64,000 bases of DNA from an uncultured Flavobacteriaceae bacterium. GTDB taxonomy: Bacteria > Bacteroidota > Bacteroidia > Flavobacteriales > Flavobacteriaceae. The stretch spans positions 62,001 to 126,000 of the forward strand of contig CANLUS010000003.1 of NCBI GenBank assembly GCA_947494325.1, in the 5' to 3' direction. The notes beneath the pieces are model-generated. The model worked only from the letters and a program-made list of their open reading frames with translations, did no database searches and was not told the origin of the DNA. Below, piece by piece: positions 9,461 through 19,313 of this stretch. The translations under genes and the position numbers were made by a program. Within the stretch, counting starts at the first letter, position 1, and the number at the start of each line of letters is the position of its first letter.

Positions 9461-10037
9461 TATCAAGCTGATGGCTATTCTTCTTTTTATAATAATAGTC
9501 GGTTGTGAAAAATCAGAATATGCAAAGCTTGTGAAGAGCGAAATGAACAAGGACATTGTTAAGGATTCACTCATTTTCGGGATGAAATTCGGACAAACAA
9601 AAAAATTGTTTTTTGATCAATGCTGGGAACTAAATAATAAAAAAATAATAAATCAGGGTACATCGAATAAATTTGTGGAATACAAGCTTCCTATTAAAGA
9701 AGGAGATACCGTGAGAAACCCAATTACAATGTTGTTTTATGGGATTTTTAATAAGCAAAAAATAATGACCGGAATGGATATGAAGTTCCATTATGTGGGA
9801 TGGTCACTTTGGAATAAATCATTGCAATCCGACAAGCTAGTCCCAGAAATAAAAGATAGCTTGAAGTCTTGGTTTCCAGGGAACGATTTTATACTGGTTC
9901 CGGCAAAAAAAACAAAGGGTGAAATACACGTAAAAGTAGACGGTAATCGTCGTATCGTGATAGAACCTTTAAAAGATACTAGAGAAGTAGATGTTCGAAT
10001 AGATGATTTAAGATATGTACTCAATAAGTCAAAATGA
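9426..10037 (+). CDS. Small lipoprotein of unknown function
   Basis: I do not recognise this 203-residue protein. It has a lipoprotein-type N-terminus (MKKQVSIGLKGSIKLMAILLFIIIVGC) whose lysine-rich n-region supports the start at 9426, although this overlaps the previous gene by 35 bases. A start at 9471 would avoid the overlap but leave a signal peptide without positive charge. The mature part is lysine-rich, with a GMKFGQTKKLFF segment and a C-terminal half of alternating charged and aliphatic residues that looks like beta strands. Its stop overlaps the next gene's start (ATGATGA), so it is translationally coupled inside the ASPIC cluster and probably serves the same system. Confidence 0.7.
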   Translation: MKKQVSIGLKGSIKLMAILLFIIIVGCEKSEYAKLVKSEMNKDIVKDSLIFGMKFGQTKKLFFDQCWELNNKKIINQGTSNKFVEYKLPIKEGDTVRNPITMLFYGIFNKQKIMTGMDMKFHYVGWSLWNKSLQSDKLVPEIKDSLKSWFPGNDFILVPAKKTKGEIHVKVDGNRRIVIEPLKDTREVDVRIDDLRYVLNKSK

Positions 10038-13000
10038 TGAAAGGAATAAGAATGAATTATACTAAATTAATACTTGGCTTATGCGCACTACTGGTGTTTT
10101 CTTGTGCAACCGAAGATAAGCCCGCTTTACAAACCTTCGAATTAATAGATGCGTCAATTACTGGGATTGATTTTTCTAATGATTTGACCTATGACAATGA
10201 TTTTAACGTCTATAAATACCGTAATTTTTACAATGGAGGAGGCGTAGCAATAGGAGATATCAATAATGACGGTTTGCCTGATATTTATTTTACATCAAAT
10301 CAGAATGAGAATAAGCTATATTTAAATAAAGGAAATTTTGAATTTGAAGATATTAGTATAGCTGCAAAAGTTTCTGGAACACGACCTTGGTCTACGGGTG
10401 TGACCATGGTTGATATCAATGCGGATGGATTTTTAGATATCTATGTATGTAATTCGGGAGATTTAAATGGAGAGAACAAGCAAAACGAACTGTTCATCAA
10501 TAATGGTGATTTAACATTTACTGAAAAAGCCGTCGATTACAATCTTGGCGATAAAGGCTTTTCCACGCACGCATCTTTTTTTGATTATGACAAAGATGGC
10601 GACTTAGATGCCTATATCCTAAATAACTCTTATCAAGCCATTGGAAGTTTTGATTTACGAAGAAATGAACGCCCAAAAAGAGACTTGCTCGGTGGAGATA
10701 AATTAATGGAGAATGTAGACGGAAAGTTTGTCGATGTTAGTGAAAAAGCTGGCGTTTATGGCAGTGTAGTAGGTTTTGGTTTAGGCGTAACAGTTGGTGA
10801 TGTAAATAATGATGGTTGGGAAGATATCTACGTTTCTAATGATTTTTTCGAAAGAGACTATTTGTATATAAACAACCAAAATGGCACTTTTTCTGAAGAA
10901 TTAGAAAATCAGATTACGGCAACAAGTGGTGCTTCTATGGGTGCCGATATGGCCGATATAAATAATGATGGGTACAATGATATTTTTATTACCGAAATGC
11001 TTCCATCAGAATATCAACGTCTTAAAACGGTTACAACCTTTGAAGATTGGAATAAGTATAAATTAAAGGTGAATAGCGGTTATCATCATCAGTTCACGCG
11101 AAATACTTTTCAATTAAACAATACAAATAACTCATTTAGTGAAATTGGAAGATTGAGTGGTGTGGAAGCTTCTGATTGGAGTTGGGGAGCACTCATTTTT
11201 GACATGGATAATGATGGATACAAAGACCTGTTTATTTCGAATGGGATTTATAGAGATTTAACCAACCAAGATTATTTACAATATGTTTCGAATGAAGAAG
11301 TGTTAAAATCAATTACTTCAAAGAATGAAGTTGATTATAAAAGGTTGATAGAAATTATTCCTTCAAACAAATTAAAAAATCACGCGTATAAAAATATGGG
11401 CGACCTAAACTTTGAAAATTTTACGACTTCTGGATTGCAAACCGAAAGTTTCTCGAATGGGGCAGCATATGGAGACTTAGATAATGACGGAGACCTAGAT
11501 TTAGTCGTAAATAATTTAAATATGAAATCTTTTGTGTACAAGAATACCACGATGGATTCTGGCGAAGGCGTCTATATTAAATTTGTTCTAAAAGGGGAAG
11601 ATAAGAATATAAATGCTATTGGTTCTAAGATTAAAATTGAGACAGAGAATTACACGATTGAAAATCAACCAACTCGTGGCTTTCAGTCGAGTGTTGACCC
11701 TAGACCTAATTTCGGACTGCGAAGTAAAGATTCAATTTCGGTGACCATTACTTGGCCTTCTGGAAAGGTCACAGCATTAAAAGATGTGAAGGTAAATCAA
11801 ATATTAACTTTAGAAGAGAGTGAAGCAAGAAGAATAGAAGCTTCTACAGAAACTGACGGCGATTTGTTATTTGCTGAAGTCGATGAGCGTATCGCATTCA
11901 AACATAAAGAGAATAATTTTGTTGACTTTCATCGAGATCGATTGTTACATCATATGTGCAGTACTGAAGGACCTAAAGTTTCGATGGGCGATTTGAATAA
12001 TGACGGTATTCAAGATATGTTTATTGGTGGGTCGAAAGGAAACGCGCCGAGTATATTGCTTGGAAATAAGGATAACGCCTTAGTCAACACCTATTCGTCG
12101 AACTTTGATAAAAATATGAATTCAGAAGATGCAGCCAGTCTCCTTTTTGATGCTGATAATGATGGAGATCTAGATGTATATGTGTGTAGTGGAGGAGTTG
12201 AGTTTTCGCAGTATTCGACTGATTTTATGGATCGTTTGTATTTCAATGATGGAAAAGGGAATTTAACCTTGTCCGATCAAAAATTACCAACCAAAGCAGC
12301 TGTACATAGTACATCGACGGTGATCTCTTCAGATATTGATAATGATGGTGATTTAGACTTGTTCGTTGGTGAACGCATTATTCCTCTGAAATATGGAGCA
12401 CCATGTTCAGGATTTATATTACAGAATGACGGAAAAGGAAACTTTACTGATGTAACACAAGCACTAGCTGCAAAGTTAGATGGAATAGGTATGATTACCG
12501 ATGCCTTGTTTACCGATTTAGACGAAGATGGAGATGAAGACTTGATGGTTGTTGGTGAATTTATGGGAATTGAAATATTCACAAATCAGGAGGGCAAGTT
12601 TCTGAAAAAGGAAAGTGAAACTTCTAATCTTAAAGGCTGGTGGAACACTATCCATAAAGTTGATTTAGATAATGATGGAGATTTAGATTTTATTGTGGGA
12701 AATCATGGGGAAAATAGTCGATTTAAAGCTAGCAAGGAGCAACCGATTACCTTGTTTTCGAAAGACTTCGATAAGAACGGTTTTATAGATCCGGTAATGG
12801 CATTTCGAGGGAATGATGGAAAAGATTATCCATATGCACTTCGTCATAATCTCATTGATCAGATGAAAGGATTGAAAAAGAGATTCCCAGATTATGAGTC
12901 ATTTAAAAATGCTGGGATCCGTGATATTTTTACAGAAGATGAATTAAAAGAAGCCAATCTTTTACAGGCGACAACACTGTCTTCTGTTATATTAATTAAT

Positions 13001-13333
13001 GATGGTGATTTTAAGTTTAGGGTACAGGTGTTACCAATAGCAGCTCAAGTTTCGAATGTATATGCTATTGCAACAAATGATTTTGATAATGATGGAGATC
13101 AAGACATTGTCATGGGAGGAAATTTATATAATGTAAAACCAGAAGTAGGTCGATATGATGCTAGTTATGGAGTCTATTTGGAAAATTTAGGAGACTTTAA
13201 CTTTAAGACACATAAGGATGGAAATGGCTTTTCCGTAAAAGGTGAAGTACGAGATATGATTATACATAATGACAAACTCATCGTGGCAAGAAACAGTGAT
13301 TCATTAGCAATATTTAAATACAAAAAGAAATGA
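10034..13333 (+). CDS. Large ASPIC/UnbV lipoprotein with FG-GAP/VCBS repeats, paralogue 2
   Basis: A lipoprotein of 1099 residues (lipobox LLVFSC) with the same layout as its upstream paralogue. Seven calcium-loop motifs lie before the ASPIC/UnbV domain (DINNDGLPDI near residue 74 through DLDNDGDLDL near 482). The ASPIC part is at about 545-580 (RGFQSS, TITWPSGK). Seven motifs follow (DLNNDGIQDM near 652 through DFDNDGDQDI near 1017). The start at 10034 overlaps the previous stop as ATGA. An in-frame ATG at 10052, preceded by AAAGGAATAAG, would give MNYTKLILGLCALLVFSC and is an equally good signal peptide. Translational coupling with both neighbours indicates co-production. Surface or periplasmic binding is inferred from the propeller fold. 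Confidence 0.85.
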   Translation: MMKGIRMNYTKLILGLCALLVFSCATEDKPALQTFELIDASITGIDFSNDLTYDNDFNVYKYRNFYNGGGVAIGDINNDGLPDIYFTSNQNENKLYLNKGNFEFEDISIAAKVSGTRPWSTGVTMVDINADGFLDIYVCNSGDLNGENKQNELFINNGDLTFTEKAVDYNLGDKGFSTHASFFDYDKDGDLDAYILNNSYQAIGSFDLRRNERPKRDLLGGDKLMENVDGKFVDVSEKAGVYGSVVGFGLGVTVGDVNNDGWEDIYVSNDFFERDYLYINNQNGTFSEELENQITATSGASMGADMADINNDGYNDIFITEMLPSEYQRLKTVTTFEDWNKYKLKVNSGYHHQFTRNTFQLNNTNNSFSEIGRLSGVEASDWSWGALIFDMDNDGYKDLFISNGIYRDLTNQDYLQYVSNEEVLKSITSKNEVDYKRLIEIIPSNKLKNHAYKNMGDLNFENFTTSGLQTESFSNGAAYGDLDNDGDLDLVVNNLNMKSFVYKNTTMDSGEGVYIKFVLKGEDKNINAIGSKIKIETENYTIENQPTRGFQSSVDPRPNFGLRSKDSISVTITWPSGKVTALKDVKVNQILTLEESEARRIEASTETDGDLLFAEVDERIAFKHKENNFVDFHRDRLLHHMCSTEGPKVSMGDLNNDGIQDMFIGGSKGNAPSILLGNKDNALVNTYSSNFDKNMNSEDAASLLFDADNDGDLDVYVCSGGVEFSQYSTDFMDRLYFNDGKGNLTLSDQKLPTKAAVHSTSTVISSDIDNDGDLDLFVGERIIPLKYGAPCSGFILQNDGKGNFTDVTQALAAKLDGIGMITDALFTDLDEDGDEDLMVVGEFMGIEIFTNQEGKFLKKESETSNLKGWWNTIHKVDLDNDGDLDFIVGNHGENSRFKASKEQPITLFSKDFDKNGFIDPVMAFRGNDGKDYPYALRHNLIDQMKGLKKRFPDYESFKNAGIRDIFTEDELKEANLLQATTLSSVILINDGDFKFRVQVLPIAAQVSNVYAIATNDFDNDGDQDIVMGGNLYNVKPEVGRYDASYGVYLENLGDFNFKTHKDGNGFSVKGEVRDMIIHNDKLIVARNSDSLAIFKYKKK

Positions 13334-16300
13334 GATATGTAGTCGGTATTGCGATAGTTGTAATGCTATTTGGATGTTCTCAAAAAGAAGAGAAGATTGT
13401 TGACAGAGCTCCAATCTTTTTCGAATCGGTTGCATCCGATAAAAGTGGAATCGATTTTTCGAACGATTTGTACTATAAAGATGACCTTAACATCATAGAA
13501 TACTTATATTATTACAATGGGGGAGGTGTGGCCATTGGAGACATCAACAATGATGGATTGGATGATATTTATTTAACTGCAAATCAAACTTCCGATAAGC
13601 TATATCTCAATTTAGGAAATTTGAAATTCAAAGATATTACGAAGGAGGCATCAATTCAAACTGACAGTTCTTGGTCTACAGGTGTTACCATGGAAGACAT
13701 TAATAACGATGGTCTTATAGATATTTATGTATCTAAAGTAGGTAATTATAAAAGCTTAAAGGCCCATAATCTATTATATATAAATCAAGGGGGTAATACC
13801 TTTACCGAATCCTCTAAAGCCTATGGTCTTGACTTTTCAGGATTTTCAACACAGGCTACATTTTTAGACTATGATAACGATGGTGATGTCGACATGTATT
13901 TAATGAATCATGCAGTACATACACCGAGAAGTTATGGGGACATAAGGAAAAGAGCTACTAGCGATTCGTTATCTGGAGATCGATTTTATGAGAATAAGCT
14001 GAATGAAGGTGAAGCTAAGTTTGTGAATGTTACCGAAGCCTCAGGTATTTATAATAGTGCTCTCGGCTATGGCTTGGCAATCACAACTTCTGATATTAAT
14101 AACGACGGATTTCTTGATATCTATGTAGGAAACGATTTTCATGAAAACGATTACTTATATATCAATCAGGGAGATAAAACCTTTAAGGAGTCAAGTGCAG
14201 CATATTTGAGCCATAATGCTAGATTTACCATGGGTGTTGATATTGCCGATGTTAATAATGATCAAAAACAGGATATTTTCACGCTGGATATGATGCCTTT
14301 TAACAGTGAGGTTTTTCTGAAGTCGGGAGGAGAAGATTCCGACAAAGTAAGTGCTATTAAAAAGAATTTTGGCTTTCAAACCCAATATGCGAGAAATACG
14401 TTTCAATTGAATAAAGATTTCTCTTCTTTTACAGATGTGGCCTTGATGACCGAAACACATGCGACCGATTGGAGCTGGTCAACCCTTATTCAAGATTATG
14501 ATAATGATGGTTTCAATGATATTTATATTACAAACGGTATCTATAAAAGACCAAATGATTTGAATTATATCAACTATATAAGTAATATTAATTTTGCAAA
14601 ATTTGATCAGACAAAACAAGCGAAGCTAAAACGTCAGTTAATTGATGAAATGCCCACAATTAATATTCCGAATGTGGTCTTTCGGAATAAAGGAGAATTA
14701 GCATTCGACCGCTATTCGAAAAAATCTGGTTTAAGTCCGTCATATTCTAATGGGGCTGCCTACAGTGATCTAGATAATGATGGTGATCTAGACTTGGTGA
14801 TCAATAATATCAATCAGAAGGCGAGTATTTTAGAAAACAGAAGCTTGAAAGGAGATACTAATAATTTTGTTTCTTTTACGGTATTAGGAGATTCAATTCT
14901 TAAGAATCCGAATGGAGCGAAGTTAACCGTATATGCCGATGGGAAAACTTATTTCAGAGAATTGATAGTCACCAAAGGATTTCAATCTTCATCATCACAT
15001 AAGGTACATTTCGGATTAGGAAATGTATCCAAAATTGATTCTTTAAAACTAATTTGGCTCGATGGGAAGGTACAAACAAGTCCGTCATTAGCGGTGAATG
15101 AACATCATGTGATTAAAAGAGGTGCCGATTTAAAGAATGAGATTAAAAATGTAGCGACAAACGCCAACGAAAGTTCAAAGGTCTTTCCATTTAGACATCT
15201 TGAAAATAATTTTTTAGATTATGAAAGAGAACCACTGATGCCCGAAAAACTTTCTAGAGAAGGCCCGGCTTCAATTGCTGCTGATTTTAACGGTGATGGT
15301 TTGGATGATCTTTATATTGGTGGGGCAAGATATCAATCTCCAAGTTTTTATATCCAACAAAAAGACGGTAGCTATCGTATCAATAAAGAAAGTGATTTTA
15401 ATAAAGACATCCTCTATGAAGATGTTGATGTGACTGCTTTTGATATGGAGAATGATGGTGATCTTGATTTGTACGTTATGAGTGGTGGAAACGAAAAAGT
15501 AGAAGGAGGGGCTCATCTTGAAGATAGAATTTATATCAATGATGGGAAAGCCAAGTTTACACGCTTCAAAGCGCCACTAGTGAGAACAAATGGGGGTAGT
15601 GTGGCAGCAGGAGACTTCGATAAAAATGGGTCTGATGACCTTTTTATAGGCAATAGATCTATGCCTGGCGGATATGGATTATCACCCTTTAGCTATATTT
15701 TAAAAAGTAATGGTGCTGGTCAATTTAATATTGTTAAAAAAAGCCGTCTCGGTATGGTCACCGATAGTAAATGGGCAGATCTCAATAATGACGCCTTATT
15801 GGATTTGGTAGTTGTTGGTGATTGGATGCCAATTACAGTACTGATCAATCAAGGAGATTCAACGTTTGTAAACCAAACAAAAAAGTATGGTTTAGAACAT
15901 TCTCATGGTATGTGGAATACCGTCGAAGTGATAGATATAGATAATAACGGTCAAAAAGATATTATTGCGGGCAACGCTGGACTTAATTTTAAATGGAAGG
16001 CTTCAAAAGAGAAACCTGTAAAGCTGTTTCTTGATGATTTTGACGGAAATGGTAATGTAGATCCCATTATTTTTTATAACTTTTTTGGAGAAAACGTTCC
16101 ATTTGCTTCTAAGGATAAACTAGTAGGTCAATTGCCTTCCCTGAGAAAGAAGTTTTTGAGCTATGAGAAATTTGCGAAAGTTAATAATATAAAAGAGCTG
16201 ACTGGAAAACAAGAAGAAGATGTTCTTGAAGTCAGAAAAATTTCTGAACTACGTTCAATGTTATTCTTAAACGTAGGAGAGCATACTAAAGCTATTGCCT

Positions 16301-16599
16301 TGCCAAAAGAAGCTCAGATGAGCAGTATTGAAGATATTCATGTTGAGCAAAAAGAAGGATACGCTCAAATATTCTTTGTTGGTAATTATTTGGATTATAC
16401 GACAGAGTTAGGTGAGAGTAATGCAAATTCTGGAGGGATTTTGTCATTTAGTAGAGGAGCGCTAGATTTTTATAAGAACCTTCCTATACCAAATGGATTG
16501 AACGCAAGACAATTAGTGAAATTAGGCGATGATCATTTTTTGGTTCTTGCAAATGATGATAAATCATACACATTTAAATTTGATGATAAAAAACAATAG
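13330..16599 (+). CDS. Large ASPIC/UnbV lipoprotein with FG-GAP/VCBS repeats, paralogue 3
   Basis: A 1089-residue lipoprotein (MRYVVGIAIVVMLFGC). The residues after the cysteine, SQKEEK, resemble the lysine/acid lipoprotein export signal of Bacteroidota, so it is probably surface-exposed. Seven calcium-loop motifs precede the ASPIC/UnbV domain (about 71-480; ASPIC near 549-584 with KGFQSS and LIWLDGK). Only six clear motifs follow (DFNGDGLDDL to DFDGNGNVDP); the position of the seventh holds DIHVEQKEGYAQIFF, which has lost the calcium ligands. Its ATG overlaps the previous stop by four bases. It is the most diverged of the three and lies directly before the haloperoxidase-like gene. Confidence 0.85.
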   Translation: MRYVVGIAIVVMLFGCSQKEEKIVDRAPIFFESVASDKSGIDFSNDLYYKDDLNIIEYLYYYNGGGVAIGDINNDGLDDIYLTANQTSDKLYLNLGNLKFKDITKEASIQTDSSWSTGVTMEDINNDGLIDIYVSKVGNYKSLKAHNLLYINQGGNTFTESSKAYGLDFSGFSTQATFLDYDNDGDVDMYLMNHAVHTPRSYGDIRKRATSDSLSGDRFYENKLNEGEAKFVNVTEASGIYNSALGYGLAITTSDINNDGFLDIYVGNDFHENDYLYINQGDKTFKESSAAYLSHNARFTMGVDIADVNNDQKQDIFTLDMMPFNSEVFLKSGGEDSDKVSAIKKNFGFQTQYARNTFQLNKDFSSFTDVALMTETHATDWSWSTLIQDYDNDGFNDIYITNGIYKRPNDLNYINYISNINFAKFDQTKQAKLKRQLIDEMPTINIPNVVFRNKGELAFDRYSKKSGLSPSYSNGAAYSDLDNDGDLDLVINNINQKASILENRSLKGDTNNFVSFTVLGDSILKNPNGAKLTVYADGKTYFRELIVTKGFQSSSSHKVHFGLGNVSKIDSLKLIWLDGKVQTSPSLAVNEHHVIKRGADLKNEIKNVATNANESSKVFPFRHLENNFLDYEREPLMPEKLSREGPASIAADFNGDGLDDLYIGGARYQSPSFYIQQKDGSYRINKESDFNKDILYEDVDVTAFDMENDGDLDLYVMSGGNEKVEGGAHLEDRIYINDGKAKFTRFKAPLVRTNGGSVAAGDFDKNGSDDLFIGNRSMPGGYGLSPFSYILKSNGAGQFNIVKKSRLGMVTDSKWADLNNDALLDLVVVGDWMPITVLINQGDSTFVNQTKKYGLEHSHGMWNTVEVIDIDNNGQKDIIAGNAGLNFKWKASKEKPVKLFLDDFDGNGNVDPIIFYNFFGENVPFASKDKLVGQLPSLRKKFLSYEKFAKVNNIKELTGKQEEDVLEVRKISELRSMLFLNVGEHTKAIALPKEAQMSSIEDIHVEQKEGYAQIFFVGNYLDYTTELGESNANSGGILSFSRGALDFYKNLPIPNGLNARQLVKLGDDHFLVLANDDKSYTFKFDDKKQ

Positions 16600-16602
16600 A
16601 AA

Positions 16603-17940
16603 ATGAGAAGAATAATGAAAAGACTTTGTTTTACTGCATTAATCTTTACACTCGTGCTAAGTAGTTGTAAAGAAAATACGGCATATAAAGATCAGTTAAA
16701 AGATCCGGTATTGTTTCAATCCGCAATGAAAAAATTGACTGATGTAATTGTCTATGATATTTTTTCGCCACCAGTGGCTTCAAGAGTTTACATGTATCCC
16801 AGTGTGGCTTCATATGCTGTTATTCAACAGGCATATCCAGAAAAGTATAATAGTTTAGTTGGGCAATTGGCAGGCTTCGAAGCCGTTCCTGAAACTACCG
16901 ATGAAAATGTTGATTATCATCTAGCTTCATTTCATGCTTTTACAGTAGTAGGAAAACAACTCATATTTTCTGAAGATAGGATTACAGAATTTCAAGAGAA
17001 AACATATGATAGTCTGATGAAAAACGGACTTCCAAAACGTATATTGAAAGCTTCTAAGGCTTATGGTGATGAAGTAGCTCAGCATATTTTAAAATGGTCG
17101 AAAGGTGATTTGTATGACCAAACAAGAACGTATCCCAAATATACAATTCAAGAGGAAGATAAATTTTGGAAACCGACACCACCAGATTATATGGATGGTA
17201 TTGAGCCGCATTGGAATAAGATAAGAACGTTGGTATTAAAATCGGCAGATCAATTTCCTCCAGTAGCTCCGTTAGAATTTGACCTCACAAAAGGAAGTGA
17301 ATTTCAAAAACAATTGATGGAAGTCTATGCCAAGGGGAGAGGAGAAGATGAAGAGAGTAAAGAAATTGCTAGTTTCTGGGATTGTAACCCTTATGTATCT
17401 CATCATAAAGGACATGCCATGTTTGCTACAAAGAAAATCACGCCAGGCGGACATTGGATAGGAATCACGAATATCGCTACAACTGAGAATAAAAGTACCT
17501 ATGATGAAACAATAAATGCCTACACCAATGTTAGCATCGCTCTTTTTGATGCTTTTATTAGTTGCTGGGATGAAAAGTGGAGAAGCTTAGTTGTGCGTCC
17601 AGAAACGTTGATCAACCAATATATTGATGAAGAATGGGTACCTTTATTACAAACGCCACCATTCCCTGAGTATACTAGTGGTCATTCGGTTATTTCGAGA
17701 GCTGCTGCGGTGACCTTAACAAAACTATATGGAGATAATTTTGCCTTCGATGATACAACAGAGCTCGAATATGGTTTACCTATGCGAAGCTTCAAATCAT
17801 TTATACATGCTTCTGAAGAAGCAGCAATTTCGCGTTTGTATGGTGGAATACACTATATGATGGCAATCGATGCTGGTGTTGCACAAGGACAAAATGTAGG
17901 CGAATTCATAAATAAAAATTTACAAACTCTAAAAAAATAA
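16603..17940 (+). CDS. Vanadium-dependent haloperoxidase / PAP2-superfamily lipoprotein
   Basis: A 445-residue lipoprotein (FTLVLSSC) of the PAP2/vanadium haloperoxidase superfamily. The complete anion-binding set is present: Lys325 and Arg332 in KWRSLVVRP (K-x6-RP), the SGH motif at 359-361 in YTSGHS, and Arg411 with His417 in SRLYGGIH. In this superfamily these residues hold either vanadate (halide oxidation with peroxide) or a phosphoryl intermediate (phosphatase). Sequence alone does not tell which reaction applies here. It starts four bases after the ASPIC triplet and is followed by an SLC45-like permease, so it belongs to the same operon. Proteins annotated this way recur next to SusCD and ASPIC genes in Bacteroidota, which argues for a role in glycan or phospho-compound handling. 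Confidence 0.85.
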   Translation: MRRIMKRLCFTALIFTLVLSSCKENTAYKDQLKDPVLFQSAMKKLTDVIVYDIFSPPVASRVYMYPSVASYAVIQQAYPEKYNSLVGQLAGFEAVPETTDENVDYHLASFHAFTVVGKQLIFSEDRITEFQEKTYDSLMKNGLPKRILKASKAYGDEVAQHILKWSKGDLYDQTRTYPKYTIQEEDKFWKPTPPDYMDGIEPHWNKIRTLVLKSADQFPPVAPLEFDLTKGSEFQKQLMEVYAKGRGEDEESKEIASFWDCNPYVSHHKGHAMFATKKITPGGHWIGITNIATTENKSTYDETINAYTNVSIALFDAFISCWDEKWRSLVVRPETLINQYIDEEWVPLLQTPPFPEYTSGHSVISRAAAVTLTKLYGDNFAFDDTTELEYGLPMRSFKSFIHASEEAAISRLYGGIHYMMAIDAGVAQGQNVGEFINKNLQTLKK

Positions 17941-17995
17941 TAAGTTAGAATGCCTCAATAAATTACAAGAATTTTCACGTTTAAAAAGTACAACC

Positions 17996-19312
17996 ATGAA
18001 CACAAAACCCCGCTTATCCTTTTGGCAAATATTTAATATGAATGTTGGATTTCTCGGAATTCAATATAGTTTTGGGTTGCAACAAACTGCAATTAATCCG
18101 ATTTTTTTATACCTAGGTGCACCTGAAGATATGCTGCCTATATTGAATATTGCAGGACCAGTTACAGGTTTAATAGTTCAGCCGATCATTGGTGCGATGT
18201 CAGATAAGACCTGGTCATCACGTTGGGGACGACGTAAACCGTATTTTTTAATCGGAGCGCTACTAGGAAGTTTGTGTTTATTTATATTTCCGCATAGCCC
18301 AGTTCTTTGGTTTGCGGTTGGGTTATTATGGATTTTAGATGTTGGCAATAACATGGCCATGGAACCATATCGAGCTTTTGTGGGAGATAAATTGCCAGAA
18401 AAACAACTAAGTCTGGGGTATCAAATGCAGAGCTTGTTTGTTGGAGCTGGTATCTTATTGGCAAACGGATCTATCGTATTATTTCAGTATTGGTTTGGTG
18501 GTGAGTCAGTAGAGGAAACAGGAACTATTCCGCAATGGTTATACTATTCGTTTTATATAGGGGCTTTCCTTTCGTTAACCACCATTTTATATTCTGTTCT
18601 TAAGACGCCAGAAATACCACCGTCAGAAGATGAGTTAAAGGAAATTAATAAAATAAAAAGCTTGTCATTGAGTAAACGAATGACAAAACCCTTTACGGAG
18701 ATTGCAGAAGCTATAAAAGACATGCCTAAATTTATGTGGAAAATTGGAGCCGTGTATTTATTTCAATGGTATGCATTATTTATTTATTGGCAATTTACAA
18801 CACCGCTCTTTAAATTAACTTTAGGATATTCAACATCAGAAGCAGCGTCACAAGCGGCCAAAATGAGTTTGACCTATAATACTGTGACGATGATAGTAGC
18901 CCTAGCACTTGTGCCTCTAACGCTCCGTTTTGGGGGTAAAAAGATTTATGCGTTGAGTTTGATAGGTACGGCAATTGCTTTATTTGCCATACCATATATT
19001 ACGGATCCAACTATGGTACTCATACCAATGGTTCTATTCGGAATTGGATGGGCAGCAATGATGGGAATTCCTTATACGATGGTATCTAAAATTGTTCCGC
19101 AAGATAGAAGAGGTGTGTATATGGGAATTTTAAATATGATGATTGTAATCCCGATGTTTATTCAAACCTTAACTTTTGGACCGATCTATAAATTTTTACT
19201 AGGTGGAAATGCGATAAATGCCATGTTATTCGCAGGAGCATTTTTTACTATTGCTGGTCTCTTAGCGTATAGATTAAACGTAAAAGGAAAAAATGAAGTT
19301 GAGGTAAGCTAG
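17996..19312 (+). CDS. SLC45-like MFS sugar:proton symporter
   Basis: A 438-residue, about 12-helix MFS permease of the glycoside-type SLC45/sucrose transporter group. The loop RWGRRKPYFLIG matches the RWGRRxP signature of sucrose and SLC45 transporters. The N-terminus (FWQIFNMNVGFLGIQYSFGLQ) and the DxGNNMAMEPYRAFVGD segment are typical of the bacterial members that import disaccharides such as maltose or sucrose. It is 55 bases behind the haloperoxidase-like gene on the same strand, so it may close the operon that starts at 6200. It could instead serve the maltose module near 39 kb. Its stop is one base from the stop of the convergent Nudix gene. Confidence 0.85.
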   Translation: MNTKPRLSFWQIFNMNVGFLGIQYSFGLQQTAINPIFLYLGAPEDMLPILNIAGPVTGLIVQPIIGAMSDKTWSSRWGRRKPYFLIGALLGSLCLFIFPHSPVLWFAVGLLWILDVGNNMAMEPYRAFVGDKLPEKQLSLGYQMQSLFVGAGILLANGSIVLFQYWFGGESVEETGTIPQWLYYSFYIGAFLSLTTILYSVLKTPEIPPSEDELKEINKIKSLSLSKRMTKPFTEIAEAIKDMPKFMWKIGAVYLFQWYALFIYWQFTTPLFKLTLGYSTSEAASQAAKMSLTYNTVTMIVALALVPLTLRFGGKKIYALSLIGTAIALFAIPYITDPTMVLIPMVLFGIGWAAMMGIPYTMVSKIVPQDRRGVYMGILNMMIVIPMFIQTLTFGPIYKFLLGGNAINAMLFAGAFFTIAGLLAYRLNVKGKNEVEVS

Positions 19313-19313
19313 G

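Noticed and set aside
6200-16599. Three similar genes as recent tandem duplication or assembly repeat
   Set aside because: The proteins share layout but differ throughout in residues and in the last calcium motif, so they are old paralogues, not a collapsed or duplicated repeat.
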